NCBI GenBank assembly: GCA_030679145.1
Contig: JAUXTU010000066.1
Coordinates: forward strand, 1 to 61,309
DNA: 61,309 nucleotides
Direction: 5' to 3'
Source of the DNA: Bacteroidota bacterium
GTDB lineage: Bacteria; Bacteroidota; Ignavibacteria; UBA10030; UBA8401
This document shows, in pieces, positions 1-8,299 of this stretch. How positions within the stretch are numbered: the stretch's first letter is position 1; every line of letters begins with the position of its first letter. Under the pieces are notes generated by a model. It saw only the letters and a program-made list of their open reading frames with translations. It searched no databases and was not told where the DNA came from. The translations under genes and the position numbers were made by a program.

Positions 1-1
1 T

Positions 2-199
2 ATTTTAGTCGTCTCAAAGAACATTATCGTCACCATCGCGGACTCGCTCTACATCATCGCGATGCTTATTTTAAATGGTATTTTTATTTTGTACCTGGCA
101 AAAATAGCAACACTAAATGACTATTATGCCCATTCCGAGGAGCAGCGCGACGAGGAATCCCGCTTTTTTTACTCTCTGCGAGCCGTTGGCAAAAAATAA
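2..199 (+). CDS. 3' end of an uncharacterised membrane protein (partial)
   Basis: An open frame enters from the left edge and ends at TAA 197-199, giving 65 residues. The first ~38 residues include a hydrophobic stretch (around YIIAMLILNGIFILYL) that looks like a transmembrane helix. The last ~23 residues read HSEEQRDEESRFF and so on. That is what a dispersed palindromic repeat of the CATTCCGAG..GAGGAATCCCGC type encodes, so the C-terminus may have been rewritten by repeat insertion. The family cannot be recognised from this fragment. Confidence 0.55.
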   Translation: MLVVSKNIIVTIADSLYIIAMLILNGIFILYLAKIATLNDYYAHSEEQRDEESRFFYSLRAVGKK

Positions 200-231
200 A
201 AACGAGATTCTTCACTTCGTTCAGAATGACA
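131..231. repeat. REP-like element of the CATTCYGA..GAATC type
   Basis: The left arm (131-163, CATTCCGAGGAGC..GAGGAATCCCGC) and right arm (204-231, GAGATTCTTCACTTCG..GAATGACA) are imperfect inverted copies of one sequence. A related sequence recurs inside the element at 56428-56585. The left arm lies inside the end of the preceding reading frame and the right arm lies behind its stop codon. Confidence 0.5.
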
Positions 232-271
232 AAAGACAATCATTTTTCAGATGTCTCTAACCATAATTTCT

Positions 272-1330
272 ATGAAAACAAAATACTTCACATTGTTGAT
301 TCTTTGTTGTTGTATTCAAGCTAATGCACAAATCTGGAACCTTGTATGGTCAGACGAATTCGACAGCGGGAGTGTTAACAGCGCAAACTGGAAATTTGAA
401 ATAGGCAATGGTTCAAGCGGCTGGGGAAATAATGAGCTTGAGTATTATACGAATAGAACAGATAACGCAGTAATCAACAACGGCAGCTTGTTGATTATTG
501 CAAAGAAAGAATCCTATAGCGGAAAAAGTTATACTTCTGCGCGATTAAAATCCCAAGATCTGAAAAGTTTTACATACGGAAAAATTGAAGCCCGTATTAA
601 ACTTCCTCTTGGAAAAGGATTATGGCCTGCATTCTGGATGCTTGGAAATTCTATTACAACAGTCGGTTGGCCAAAATGCGGTGAAATTGATATTATGGAA
701 CATATTAACACCGAAGCTAAATCTTACGGTACGATACATTGGTTTAACACTGCATACTCTCAATACGGAGGAAATACTTCTTGCGACGTAACACAATATC
801 ATGTCTATTCCATCCAATGGGACGCCAGCGCTATTAAATGGTATCTTGACGGAGTGAAATATTTTGAGGGAAATATTGCATCTGGCATCAATGGTACCGA
901 AGAATTTCATCTGCCACATTTTATTCTTCTCAATTTTGCAGTCGGCGGCAATTGGCCCGGAAATCCGGACGGCGCCACTCCTTTTCCAGATACAATGTTT
1001 GTTGATTATGTAAGAGTATCTCAGCTTTCCACCACTTCGGTTTCGGATGGCATAGAAAACGCTCCGAAACATTTTGCTCTTTTACAAAATTATCCTAACC
1101 CGTTCAATCCTACAACGACTTTTTCTTTTGATCTTCCAATTGCATCATTTGTTTCGCTTACTGTGTTTGATATGATGGGGAGAGAGGTGGAAACTGTTGT
1201 TTCCGAAAAAATGTCCGCTGGAAGCCATACAAAACAGTGGAATGCAATAAATGTATCCGGTGGCGTATATTTTTATCGCTTACGGGTTGATCGGTTTATG
1301 GAAACCAAAAAGCTTTTGCTGTTGAAGTAA
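272..1330 (+). CDS. Secreted GH16 beta-glucanase (laminarinase-like) with T9SS sorting domain
   Basis: Glycoside hydrolase family 16 enzyme expected to cleave beta-1,3 or mixed-linked glucans outside the cell. From ATG 272 a typical signal peptide (MKTKYFTLLILCCC..ANAQ) is followed by the GH16 jelly-roll domain. Its hallmark EIDIME supplies the nucleophile (first Glu) and the acid/base (last Glu), and WPAFWM lies just before. The last ~85 residues begin with NYPNPFNPTT and end in a short basic tail, the type A sorting domain used by type IX secretion. An in-frame ATG at 251 would put seven extra residues before the signal peptide, so 272 is preferred. No clear ribosome binding site is visible. 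The exact glucan cannot be read from the sequence. Confidence 0.9.
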   Translation: MKTKYFTLLILCCCIQANAQIWNLVWSDEFDSGSVNSANWKFEIGNGSSGWGNNELEYYTNRTDNAVINNGSLLIIAKKESYSGKSYTSARLKSQDLKSFTYGKIEARIKLPLGKGLWPAFWMLGNSITTVGWPKCGEIDIMEHINTEAKSYGTIHWFNTAYSQYGGNTSCDVTQYHVYSIQWDASAIKWYLDGVKYFEGNIASGINGTEEFHLPHFILLNFAVGGNWPGNPDGATPFPDTMFVDYVRVSQLSTTSVSDGIENAPKHFALLQNYPNPFNPTTTFSFDLPIASFVSLTVFDMMGREVETVVSEKMSAGSHTKQWNAINVSGGVYFYRLRVDRFMETKKLLLLK

Positions 1331-1361
1331 TGAATATCTGAAGCTGATAGCACAAAGTATA

Positions 1362-2171
1362 TTATTTCTTCTCTGCCGCTACCAGTAATCCTGTTCCTGT
1401 TGCATTGGTTGAATTGAAATCAATCCACATTAAGATCAATGAGACCCAAAGTGTAAGCAAATAGTAGAATGGTAAAACAATAAAGAATGCTTTGCTTGCA
1501 TTCACCATCAGCAGCGGATATTTTACAACGAGTCTCCACGCAAACGTGCCCACCGGACCATACGAATATTTTGTATAGAGAACATTAAATCCTGCGCCGC
1601 GAAGTTTTGTTGTAATATCCTCAACCGAATATCCGTCCCGTGCATGCTCCTCTACAAAACTTTTATCTCCTTCTTGGTGAACATCCGATCCGCCAAGATT
1701 GGATGGGGTGTGGATCAATAATTTTCCACCGCTTTTCATCGCCGCAAAGAAATTCTTAAAAACTTGAACATCGGCGGCAATATGTTCCATCACATCAACA
1801 GAAAGGATAAAATCGAATCGGTTGCTGTGTGTTGGTACGGTAAGATCTTCAACTCCAAATTGCACATTTGAAATACCAACGTCTGAAAAGAATTGTTTGC
1901 AATCTTGGATATAATCTTCTTTCACATCAATCGCATGGATATTTACTTTGGGAAATGTTTTCGCAATGAAATATGAATATTGTCCGAATCCACTTCCCGC
2001 GTCAAACAGGTTGAATGTTTCCTTTTTGTCGGAAAGCAGTTCGCGCAGTGCACGTTTCACATACCACGTTCGCAGAAACATCACGCCGAGAATCCAATAA
2101 AAGAATTTTCGAAGGATCGGTGCTTTCTTTGCCACATCGCCTATAACATTTTTAATCGGATCGTACTGCAT
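1362..2171 (-). CDS. Class I SAM-dependent methyltransferase with C-terminal membrane segment
   Basis: 269 residues. A Rossmann-type motif I (FDAGSGFGQYSYF, around residues 54-67) binds S-adenosylmethionine. An acidic strand end follows (HAIDVKEDYI), then FDFILSVDVMEH and GGKLLIHTPS, the usual order of a class I methyltransferase. Residues ~220-250 are hydrophobic and probably anchor it to the membrane. It is the last gene of a minus-strand trio behind a GT4 and a GT2 glycosyltransferase, so the substrate is plausibly a lipid-linked sugar or polysaccharide intermediate (inference). Five GAATTAT heptamers lie directly in front of its ATG. Confidence 0.8.
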   Translation of the reverse strand: MQYDPIKNVIGDVAKKAPILRKFFYWILGVMFLRTWYVKRALRELLSDKKETFNLFDAGSGFGQYSYFIAKTFPKVNIHAIDVKEDYIQDCKQFFSDVGISNVQFGVEDLTVPTHSNRFDFILSVDVMEHIAADVQVFKNFFAAMKSGGKLLIHTPSNLGGSDVHQEGDKSFVEEHARDGYSVEDITTKLRGAGFNVLYTKYSYGPVGTFAWRLVVKYPLLMVNASKAFFIVLPFYYLLTLWVSLILMWIDFNSTNATGTGLLVAAEKK

Positions 2172-2176
2172 AGTTT

Positions 2177-2211
2177 GAATTATGAATTATGAATTATGAA
2201 TTATGAATTAT
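2177..2211. repeat. Tandem repeat, five copies of a 7-bp unit GAATTAT
   Basis: Five uninterrupted GAATTAT units run from 2177 to 2211, followed by a partial sixth. They start 6 bp upstream of the methyltransferase ATG (minus strand), where the ribosome binding site or a promoter would be. Slippage would change spacing rather than reading frame. Confidence 0.9.
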
Positions 2212-2251
2212 GAAAATCTTTGAACAGAGTTCATCCTTCATCCCTTATAAT

Positions 2252-3376
2252 TCATCCTTTTAAAGTAAGTTGTTCTATCGCGTCCACCATTGCATCCCAA
2301 GTATATTTTTTCCGTTCTTCCGATGCGCCGGCAGTTAATTTGGCTTCCATCTGTTCGTTGTAAAATCTTAAAATTGCATCTGCTAATTGCTGCGGATTGT
2401 TGGGCGGTACGATCAACCCCGATTTTTCATTGATCACTACTTCCGGAAGTGCACCAACATTTGTCGCAATGATCGGGGATGAAAAGAAGTAAGCGATCTG
2501 TGCAATGGCGCTTTGTGTTGCTGAAATATATGGCTGCACAACAACGTCTGCAGCTGAAAAGAAGATATGTACTTTTTCGTTAGGAATATAATCTGAAAAC
2601 ACCGTTGTGACATCTTCGATGCCCGCTTCTTTTATGTGCCTGCGGTATTTTTCTTCATCTCCATAATATTCTCCGCAAACCAAAAGACGAATATTTATTT
2701 TTTGTTTTACAATTTTCATCGCATCAATCAGAATGTGCAATCCTTTGTACGGACGAATGTATCCAAAGAACATAATCACTTTTTCATCGGTGATAGCAAG
2801 CTGTTTACGTGCTTCTGCTTTTGGAATCCGATTATGGAACAGATCGAACATTGGCAGAGCAACACGTTTATATTTTGCTGACGGAAGAAGGGATAACAGA
2901 TCCTTTTCAACCGATGCTGATTGAGCAATAAAATAATCGGTAAATCTCATAAGCCAGCGGGTAAACAGCATGTCGCCGAGGCGTTTTTCGTGCGGAATTA
3001 AATTGTGAAGAATCGTCAGCGTCTTTGTTTTCTTCGTTCGAAGCAATGCATGAAGTGTTCCCGAACTCGGCGCAAGAAATGGAATCCAGAATGTTGAAAT
3101 AACCAAATCAGCATTTTGCTTCCGTAATTTTATTCCCTGAATAATCCAGTTTAACGGATTGATTGAATCGATAAGCGCTGTGCTTGGAACAGGTGTTCCG
3201 GCATCCCCGCTTTCTTCTTGAGTCTTTCCGGGAAATAAAATCTTTGGATATTGGCGCGTGAACGAAATAATTAAAACATCATGTCCGCGTTTTGTCAGAT
3301 GCGTGTACAGCATTGCAATAAAATGCGCCATGCCTCCGCGAAGAGGGTATGCGGGACCGAAGAGAAGGATTTTCAT
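2252..3376 (-). CDS. Glycosyltransferase family 4 (GT-B fold)
   Basis: 374 residues. The N-terminal half opens with a glycine-rich start (FGPAYPLRGGMAHF), as in GT4 enzymes that act on lipid-linked or polymeric acceptors. The C-terminal half carries FFGYIRPYKGLHILIDAM and VVINEKSGLIVPPNNP..LADAI, the nucleotide-sugar binding region of the family. ATG 3376 is preceded by no strong ribosome binding site. It lies between the GT2 gene and the methyltransferase on the same strand and probably works with them on a surface glycan. Donor and acceptor are not identifiable. Confidence 0.88.
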   Translation of the reverse strand: MKILLFGPAYPLRGGMAHFIAMLYTHLTKRGHDVLIISFTRQYPKILFPGKTQEESGDAGTPVPSTALIDSINPLNWIIQGIKLRKQNADLVISTFWIPFLAPSSGTLHALLRTKKTKTLTILHNLIPHEKRLGDMLFTRWLMRFTDYFIAQSASVEKDLLSLLPSAKYKRVALPMFDLFHNRIPKAEARKQLAITDEKVIMFFGYIRPYKGLHILIDAMKIVKQKINIRLLVCGEYYGDEEKYRRHIKEAGIEDVTTVFSDYIPNEKVHIFFSAADVVVQPYISATQSAIAQIAYFFSSPIIATNVGALPEVVINEKSGLIVPPNNPQQLADAILRFYNEQMEAKLTAGASEERKKYTWDAMVDAIEQLTLKG

Positions 3377-3436
3377 TGCTGATCACACAACATAATTTGC
3401 ATTTATTTCTATCTGTTTTATTTACTTGAAAAAACA

Positions 3437-3479
3437 ATGCCGAACCAGGTCCCGAAGGGATCACTTTGTGATTCGGCAT
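3437..3479. repeat. Intergenic palindromic element between GT2 and GT4
   Basis: ATGCCGAA (3437-3444) pairs with TTCGGCAT (3472-3479). Two small nested hairpins lie inside (CCCGAAGGG and ATCACTTTGTGAT). No T-tract follows on either strand, so it is more like a REP element or mRNA processing hairpin than a terminator. A related core, ATCACTTCGTGAT, occurs inside the repeat at 57.4 kb. Confidence 0.6.
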
Positions 3480-3509
3480 GATGTTACAAAAATATTTTAT
3501 ACCTAATTG

Positions 3510-4745
3510 TTAATTAATCTCTTCGCGAATCGAATATTCTCGCTGCATCTGCTGATTGCGAGTGATAAGCTCACCGAGAAGTCCCATTGAAACGAACTGT
3601 ACGCCGACAATGATCATAATCAACGCAACAATAAAGAGCGGACGATTGCTGAGCGGTTGATCGTTGAAATATTTTTCGTAGACAAGCCACAAACTAATAG
3701 CCAAGCCGATAATTGATGAGAAAATTCCCCATCCGCCAAATAAATGAAGTGGGCGTGATACATAACGAGTGGTGAACACTACGGTCAATAAATCCAAAAA
3801 ACCGCGCGAGTATCTCGTCATACCAAATTTTGTTTTCCCAAATTTCCGTGGACGATGATTGACAACCGTTTCCCCGACTTTGAATCCCAGCCAATGTGCA
3901 AGTGCCGGAATGTAACGATGTAGTTCACCGTAAACATTAACACTTTTTATAACATCATTTCTATATCCTTTAAGACCGCAGTTAAAATCATGGATTTTGA
4001 TTCCGGTAACTTTTGCGGTAACAAAATTAAAAAATTTTGATGGAATGGTTTTGCCAAGAGGATCTTTTCGTTTTTTCTTCCAGCCGGAAACGACATCGAG
4101 TCCGCCTTTAAGCTCGCGAATAATGTTGGGTATTTCCGCCGGATCATCTTGAAGATCGGCATCCATTGTGACCACAAAGTCGCCCTGTGCTTTTTGAAAG
4201 CCGACCGCAAGCGCGGCACTTTTGCCATAATTTCTTCGGAATCGAATTGCCTTTACACGATTATTACGCTGACGAAGATCGCGAAGCACTTTAAAAGAAT
4301 TGTCTGTTGAACCATCGTCAACAAAAATCAGTTCATAATTACCGCCAATACGCGACAATACATTTTTCAGTTGTTCGTGAAGTTCGCGGAGCGATTCTTC
4401 TTCGTTTAACAATGGAATAACAACTGAAACAAGCGGATTGCGTGACGGTGATTGTTGTGGCAGCTGGGGCTGCTTTTGCGGTCTTGGCTGCTGGGGCTGT
4501 CTCGGTTGATGCTTTGGCTGCTGTGGCTGAACCTGCGTCTGTTTTTCTTCAGCAATTTCAGGAAAAATTGATGCAGGTAATTCTTCTACTTTTTCAAGAG
4601 ACGGGAATTCTGATTCCGTTTTTCTTTGCGGGCGTGGATATTTTCCCCGAAAATTCTTTCGGCGAAACGGGTTTTCGCGTTTTGGGTTATTCTTTGGTTG
4701 CTCCGGTGATGATTCCGGAGCTTGATCCGGTGTCTCTTCTGCCAT
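3510..4745 (-). CDS. Membrane-associated GT2 glycosyltransferase (DPM1/ArnC-like) with long P/Q-rich N-terminus
   Basis: 411 residues. Residues ~1-105 are low-complexity (Pro, Gln, Lys, Glu), predicted disordered and unusual for the family. The catalytic domain follows: VSVVIPLLNEEESL, FVDDGSTDNS, MDADLQDDP (the DXD-like metal/UDP site) and FNCGLKGYR. Two hydrophobic helices near the C-terminus (about 333-352 and 370-392) match polyprenyl-phosphate sugar transferases. It is the first gene of the minus-strand GT2-GT4-methyltransferase set. Likely role: transfer of a sugar to a polyprenyl-phosphate carrier at the inner membrane (family knowledge). The exact sugar is unknown. Confidence 0.88.
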   Translation of the reverse strand: MAEETPDQAPESSPEQPKNNPKRENPFRRKNFRGKYPRPQRKTESEFPSLEKVEELPASIFPEIAEEKQTQVQPQQPKHQPRQPQQPRPQKQPQLPQQSPSRNPLVSVVIPLLNEEESLRELHEQLKNVLSRIGGNYELIFVDDGSTDNSFKVLRDLRQRNNRVKAIRFRRNYGKSAALAVGFQKAQGDFVVTMDADLQDDPAEIPNIIRELKGGLDVVSGWKKKRKDPLGKTIPSKFFNFVTAKVTGIKIHDFNCGLKGYRNDVIKSVNVYGELHRYIPALAHWLGFKVGETVVNHRPRKFGKTKFGMTRYSRGFLDLLTVVFTTRYVSRPLHLFGGWGIFSSIIGLAISLWLVYEKYFNDQPLSNRPLFIVALIMIIVGVQFVSMGLLGELITRNQQMQREYSIREEIN

Positions 4746-4813
4746 AATTCTATGCTATTTGATAAAAATGTTGGTTCAAAGTAGCACAAAACAAAGTAAA
4801 ATGCAATGCAGGA

Positions 4814-7552
4814 TTATGCGCGGATCTGATTGATGATCGTATCAAGATATTTTTCCATACGATTAAGGAAGACAATGTATGCATTCATCCAATCGATCGG
4901 GGTTACCGGTTTTTTTCCAATACAGTCATTGAAGATCTTTTGGATGCTCTGTGCAAGACGATGTTTCCCTTCTTCAACCACCATTTCAAGATCGGTATGA
5001 TAGAAAGAATGAATTTGCTGAAGATCGATGGGAACTTTTGAATCCACTCGTGCTTTTTGAAAGAGGGGGTGTTCGCTTTTTCGAACATCGCTGGTTTCAT
5101 AGATAAGCAAATTCCACATATCCATTACGATCTTAAAATCATTTTCGTTTTGACAGTCGAACTCAGGAATTACGGATGCATATTTCTGGGTTTCATGTGT
5201 TGTTTTGTACAGCGGAAGTGCACCGAGATATTGTGTAATAAGATTGATCATCTCCCGATGCGCAAGCACCCGCAAACAAGCGAGTCGAATATCTGATTTT
5301 AATTTTTTATCGGCAGCTGCAATTGAATTGACCGGCGCATTCTTTGATAAATCGAGCGTCGATTGTTTTGACTGTTCAAGTTTCAAAGTATAATCGTGTT
5401 GACTTTTTTCATTTTTATTTCCAAAAATCACCTTTTTGCGAAGTTCCTGCGGAAGGTCGTCAAATCGTTTTACCGCGCTAATAATTGCTGCTTCGTTTTG
5501 ACGAATTGAAATTATCTTCTCAAGCAAATTGGAAATAAACCGACCTTTATATTTAGTTCTGAAATGAGCAACATCTGCAACAATATACATGTCATCCATA
5601 GCGGTGGAAAAGAGTGTATTGAACATGTCGGCAACCTGAACCAAACCGACTTTTTTATCGTCCAGTGCGCGAAGTGTAAAATCAATCCCGGCGGCCGTAA
5701 GATCGAAAATTACGGTGTGTTTTGAACACAATCGAATTGAACCAAGAGCGGTAATTTCAACATCGCCAAATTGATGTGATTTCAAATATTCCCGCAAGAA
5801 CATTGTTTGTCCGCTTGGTGGTGCAACAACAATAATATCGGCAAGTGTTGTCGATCCGTTCAACAAGGAATGTTTTATACAATCCACAACTCGTTTTGCG
5901 TTTACTTCGTTAAATGGGAGGATCTTTTTCTTGCCAATGTACTGCGGAGATACCGCATGTTGATCCTCCGTATTAATGAGAAATATTCTTCCGTTTGCTC
6001 CGGGCTGAATGTCTTTGTTTTCGAGTGCCGCTATCAAGCTGGCCTCAAAAATGGATACGGAAGAATTTGAGGATTGCAGTTCGCTGGCAACATTGTGCGG
6101 AAGCAGGTTAACCATGAATCGGTAATGATCAACATCTTCCTTTTGATAATAAGTAAAATAATTTTTGTGAAGCCATAGTCGGGCGGCATCAAGCTGCGAT
6201 ATCGATTGCGGCGGTTGTTCTGTTGCATCCGCCAAAATGTAACATCGCTCTTTTGCAAATGAAGCAAATAAAAAAAGCTGTGGCAGATTTAATGCGTGAG
6301 CATCGTCGATGCAAACAATATCGAACGATGACAACACCGATTGCGGCATCGCAATGATATTGTGAATGGTTGTTGAAAAACATTGTTTGGACAGAATGCT
6401 CTTTTCAATTATTGCCAGATCTGCCGGAGGAAACTGAGTTGAAGCAAAACGTTCAATAGTTTTTTTATCTTTATGAGATATGGGCAGACGTGTTTCTTCT
6501 TTCAGCAGTTCCTTATTGAGAGTATTTTGATGTTGTTGTAATCGTTCAAGAAGTGCTTCGTTACCCACTAGCTTGGTTTGAAGTTCTTCAACGACTTTTT
6601 TTCCTGTGCGCAATCGTTCAATCATTGAGGCGTTTTGAATGCGGTGCAGTTCCTTTTTTACGCTTTGCAATTCTTCGTCGGCTTCATTGATTTGTCGTTG
6701 TTTTTCATTGAGTTTATCGTGAAGAAGTTGAACATGCGCATATTCAGATTCTGCGGTAATAATGGAAAATAATTTCATTAAACCTGTGCGCGTCTCTTCA
6801 CTTATTGGTTGTAGCTTCGGCAGATAATCAACTGTAACATCCGGACGTGAAAATAATACCTCGCTCAATATTGTAATTGATTCTTCAACAGCAATTGGAT
6901 TAACATCCGCAACTTCTTTCAAACAATCATGGAGACCTCCGGCGGAAGCCGATAGATATAGTACGCGTTTCCCTTCGCGAAGTCCGTTCAGCAATAAAAA
7001 TGCGGCAACGCCCGTTTTACCACGTTTACGTTCACCGATAATGAAAGAAACTTTTCTGTTCAACGATTGTTTTATCGCTTCTTGTTGTGACGGTGAAAAT
7101 GTTGAAGCAAAAATTGAATCTTTTTTGGGAGGGAGCTCGTTGTTCGAAAAGGTTCTTTCAACCAAGTTCTTGACAATATCGGTTGAAGAAAATGTTGACC
7201 ATAATTTACTGAGCTGTTCAATACTTTCAGATGGATTCCATTTACATTCGATCTCCGGAACAAATTCACCCGCATTGCATGGAAACAATAAAAATAAAAA
7301 CTGGCTTTGGATGTCTGCAACAACGGCAAGAAATGAAAATCGAACAACTGTTCCCATCGTACACCGAACGGTTGTTGCCGGAACAAAATGATAGTTCTCG
7401 GGAATTTCAAATCTGTACACTGCCGCATCTTCACGCAGAGCGATCCGTTTGCCGTTACTAAGAATCGATTCCCGAGACATTCGAGAAAGTGCACCGATCT
7501 CTTCGGTAAGCACGGAACGAATTTCATTTAAATATTGAATATTTGATTCCAT
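4814..7552 (-). CDS. Degenerate SF1 (UPF1/Dna2-like) helicase-type ATPase with coiled-coil insertion
   Basis: 912 residues from ATG 7552; a frame opening from TTG 7585 would add only 11. After ~150 N-terminal residues of unknown fold come a Q-like motif (FSPSQQEAIKQ) and Walker A GERKRGKT (about 173-180). SASAGGLHDCL resembles motif Ia. A Glu/Lys/Gln-rich stretch (about 275-355) is predicted coiled coil. STTIHNIIAM..FDIVCIDDAHAL is a motif II with DDAH instead of DEA[ASQ], and ILADATEQPP is an altered motif III. The C-terminal half has ALGSIRL..TVIFDLT, recalling motifs V and VI, but the canonical arginines are not obvious. It may be an NTPase or scaffold rather than an active helicase. No functional partner is evident nearby. 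Confidence 0.6.
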   Translation of the reverse strand: MESNIQYLNEIRSVLTEEIGALSRMSRESILSNGKRIALREDAAVYRFEIPENYHFVPATTVRCTMGTVVRFSFLAVVADIQSQFLFLLFPCNAGEFVPEIECKWNPSESIEQLSKLWSTFSSTDIVKNLVERTFSNNELPPKKDSIFASTFSPSQQEAIKQSLNRKVSFIIGERKRGKTGVAAFLLLNGLREGKRVLYLSASAGGLHDCLKEVADVNPIAVEESITILSEVLFSRPDVTVDYLPKLQPISEETRTGLMKLFSIITAESEYAHVQLLHDKLNEKQRQINEADEELQSVKKELHRIQNASMIERLRTGKKVVEELQTKLVGNEALLERLQQHQNTLNKELLKEETRLPISHKDKKTIERFASTQFPPADLAIIEKSILSKQCFSTTIHNIIAMPQSVLSSFDIVCIDDAHALNLPQLFLFASFAKERCYILADATEQPPQSISQLDAARLWLHKNYFTYYQKEDVDHYRFMVNLLPHNVASELQSSNSSVSIFEASLIAALENKDIQPGANGRIFLINTEDQHAVSPQYIGKKKILPFNEVNAKRVVDCIKHSLLNGSTTLADIIVVAPPSGQTMFLREYLKSHQFGDVEITALGSIRLCSKHTVIFDLTAAGIDFTLRALDDKKVGLVQVADMFNTLFSTAMDDMYIVADVAHFRTKYKGRFISNLLEKIISIRQNEAAIISAVKRFDDLPQELRKKVIFGNKNEKSQHDYTLKLEQSKQSTLDLSKNAPVNSIAAADKKLKSDIRLACLRVLAHREMINLITQYLGALPLYKTTHETQKYASVIPEFDCQNENDFKIVMDMWNLLIYETSDVRKSEHPLFQKARVDSKVPIDLQQIHSFYHTDLEMVVEEGKHRLAQSIQKIFNDCIGKKPVTPIDWMNAYIVFLNRMEKYLDTIINQIRA

Positions 7553-7653
7553 AAAAACACTAAAAATGATACTAAGACCCTTCAAAGAGTAATGAAATGG
7601 ATTTGAAAAGTCAACGGAGGATTTACCACAAAAGATTAAGTGGTCTTATTTAA

Positions 7654-7688
7654 AACAGAACACCCCGCGTTATGCGGGGTGTTCTGTT
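7654..7688 (-). terminator. Rho-independent terminator of the cold-shock gene
   Basis: A perfect 15-bp stem (AACAGAACACCCCGC / GCGGGGTGTTCTGTT) with a 5-nt loop lies about 25 nt behind the cold-shock stop codon. On the minus strand it is followed by TTTTAAAT. Confidence 0.9.
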
Positions 7689-7712
7689 CAAAAAGCAGTT
7701 TTCGCTTGCGTA

Positions 7713-7913
7713 TTAGATAACGCGAACGTTTGCAGCTTGAAATCCTTTCGGACCTTGTTCAACGTCGAATTCGACTTTGTCGCCTTCGTTAAGGTTTTTG
7801 TAACCTTCACCAACAATCGCTTTGAAGTGTACAAACACATCATCGCCATTTGTGCGTGAAATAAAACCGAAACCTTTTGTTCCGTTGAACCATTTGACTG
7901 TTCCTTTTTCCAT
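7713..7913 (-). CDS. Cold-shock domain protein (CspA family)
   Basis: 66 residues, the usual size of a single-domain cold-shock protein. It begins [18 protein letters not shown] and contains the RNP1 KGFGFI and RNP2 DVFVHF motifs that bind single-stranded RNA or DNA. ATG 7913 is chosen because AAAGGA sits 8 nt upstream; an ATG at 7922 would add three residues. Expected role: RNA chaperone that melts mRNA structure. A long non-coding stretch lies upstream, as is common for csp mRNAs with regulatory leaders. The gene ends at a strong terminator. Confidence 0.95.
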   Translation of the reverse strand: MEKGTVKWFNGTKGFGFISRTNGDDVFVHFKAIVGEGYKNLNEGDKVEFDVEQGPKGFQAANVRVI

Positions 7914-8237
7914 GGAACACATCCTTTCATTTATGTTGTCCGGCAAGACCACCGGACGGGTGTACTCCGAGAATACCGACTTAGTTACCTTACTCGCTTT
8001 AAATTTCAAAAGCGGTTTCTCGATGATGGTGTGTTCAGAGAAAACAGGTGTAACGATCCATCAAACTGTAAAGACAAGCGGCTCTTACAACGCTACTGAG
8101 CAGAAGACTCCCTAAGGAGTTATTACGGTGTACTGTTAATTGACGTTGTAAAGATATATGAAAGATTTCGTATTTCCTACAACAATTAATATATATTATT
8201 CTAAGAAAAAGTATTTCTCTGAAACCTTTGAATTTCC
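7914..8237. promoter_or_regulatory. Non-coding region between csp and ilvD, probably including a csp mRNA leader
   Basis: About 385 bp separate the divergent csp and ilvD genes. Frames on either strand here have no recognisable product. On the minus strand, roughly 200 nt next to csp are moderately GC-rich, followed by an AT-rich stretch (about 8140-8240), as expected for a promoter region with a long csp leader. The leader assignment follows from family precedent; no start site can be fixed by eye. Confidence 0.35.
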
Positions 8238-8266
8238 TTGAAAAAACGATACCTTCTATATATTAA
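8238..8266 (+). promoter_or_regulatory. Candidate promoter of ilvD
   Basis: TTGAAA at 8238-8243 and TATTAA at 8261-8266 are separated by 17 bp and sit about 35 bp before the ilvD ATG. This is a match to sigma-70-like spacing in an AT-rich region where chance matches are common. No leader peptide or riboswitch is evident. Confidence 0.35.
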
Positions 8267-8299
8267 AACTCACAAAATTAACCAATTTTTAAGATTTTT

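Noticed and set aside
7713-8009. Longer version of the cold-shock protein (98 residues)
   Set aside because: The extra N-terminal residues match no cold-shock protein, whereas ATG 7913 has a good ribosome binding site and the correct 66-residue length.
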